From NCBI RefSeq assembly GCF_943192945.1, contig NZ_CALPCE010000007.1:50402-114401 (forward strand): a stretch of 64,000 bases of DNA, written 5' to 3'. Shown one piece after another: positions 63,809 through 64,000 of this stretch. This DNA comes from Anaerocaecibacter muris (GTDB lineage Bacteria; Bacillota; Clostridia; Christensenellales; Pumilibacteraceae). Position numbers and translations under genes: made by a program. The notes below the pieces were generated by a model. That model made no database searches, was not told where the DNA came from, and saw nothing but the letters and a program-made list of their open reading frames with translations. Each line of letters opens with the position of its first letter. Position 1 is the first letter of the stretch.

Positions 63809-64000
63809 CTATGATTTTGCAATCGTTCCGTCGGTGCAAATAACGGTGTAATTTCCTGTATAACTATTCCAATAAGAATCCTTTTTAATACTATTCCATT
63901 GTGCTTTCGTGCCGCCGAAGTTTATGCTCGTTAAACTACTGCACTTGTAGAATGCGTAACGTCCAATACTTGTAACGCTGTCAGGTATCGTAATGCTCGT
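63809..64000 (-). CDS. BspA-like LRR surface protein, C-terminal end (partial)
   Basis: The last 63 codons of a gene that continues past the window. The translation shows a BspA/LRR_5 unit (IPDSVTSIGRYAFYKCSSL) followed by a typical closing segment with W-x-S-I and VICTDGTI before the stop at 63809-63811. Such proteins are cell-surface or secreted adhesion proteins. The start and any anchor lie outside the window. Confidence 0.8.
   Translation of the reverse strand, partial: TSITIPDSVTSIGRYAFYKCSSLTSINFGGTKAQWNSIKKDSYWNSYTGNYTVICTDGTIAKS

Overview
The window reads as a chromosome segment of an uncultured Bacillota/Clostridia-type bacterium from an animal gut. This rests on gene content: mini-RNase III, ThyX, RlmB, TpiA and GpmI in a row, an EFR1-type flavodoxin-ferredoxin, UPF0237/UPF0210, DUF2804, standalone Spo0A-C-like DNA-binding proteins, many InlB-type and Ig-like surface proteins, and a bile-salt-hydrolase-type enzyme. 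Promoters are strikingly uniform: TTGACA/TATAAT-like boxes with exactly 17 bp between them were found at about 14 places. Genus-level assignment is not possible from sequence reading alone.

Layout. 0-6.5 kb (minus strand): a membrane protein, an ankyrin-repeat gene pair, and a PP-loop ATPase overlapping an EFR1 ferredoxin. 6.7-9.0 kb: an AT-rich restriction-modification operon (C5-cytosine methylase, Eco47II-family nuclease, Mrr-like nuclease). 9.2-9.5 kb: tRNA-Pro(AGG) and tRNA-Ser(CGA). 9.7-15.5 kb: zinc-ribbon protein, then mrnC-thyX-rlmB-tpiA-gpmI and a small GIY-YIG protein. 15.5-24.3 kb: palindromic interspersed repeats around two lipoproteins that share a His/Cys-rich module (one with LamG-like folds under a duplicated operator, one an SGNH esterase), and a choloylglycine hydrolase. 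24.3-30.4 kb: UPF0237-UPF0210, oligoendopeptidase F, a lipoprotein and DnaB. 30.5-34.5 kb: MATE exporter divergent from a WYL regulator, MBL and DJ-1 genes. 34.6-36.1 kb: a tRNA-Thr gene cut at its anticodon loop by a decayed integrated element that carries an intact tRNA-Thr. 36.2-43.5 kb: two Spo0A-C-like proteins, PHP and PAS proteins, purine salvage (hpt plus NCS2 permease), rplM-rpsI-DUF2804, tRNA-Ser(GGA). 44.4-56.7 kb: an AT-richer cassette with a 2027-residue Hint/GIY-YIG polymorphic toxin, an abutting cytosolic LRR protein and two Ig-like surface proteins (the last frameshifted). 56.8-64 kb: MscS, M18 aminopeptidase, a manganese-type riboswitch with a CaCA antiporter, a Na/Pi cotransporter, a TetR-DUF2461 operon under a large palindrome, and the tail of a BspA-like LRR protein.

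How parts work together. The most novel candidate system is the 44.4-56.7 kb cassette: a membrane-anchored surface protein ending in an autoprocessing Hint domain plus a nuclease-like tip, with a probable cytosolic immunity partner starting one base after its stop. Other points worth checking are three leaderless genes with identical promoter geometry, rlmB apparently starting at a non-canonical AUA/AUU codon, the split tRNA-Thr, and an ON-type riboswitch whose P1 3' strand is the left arm of the terminator.
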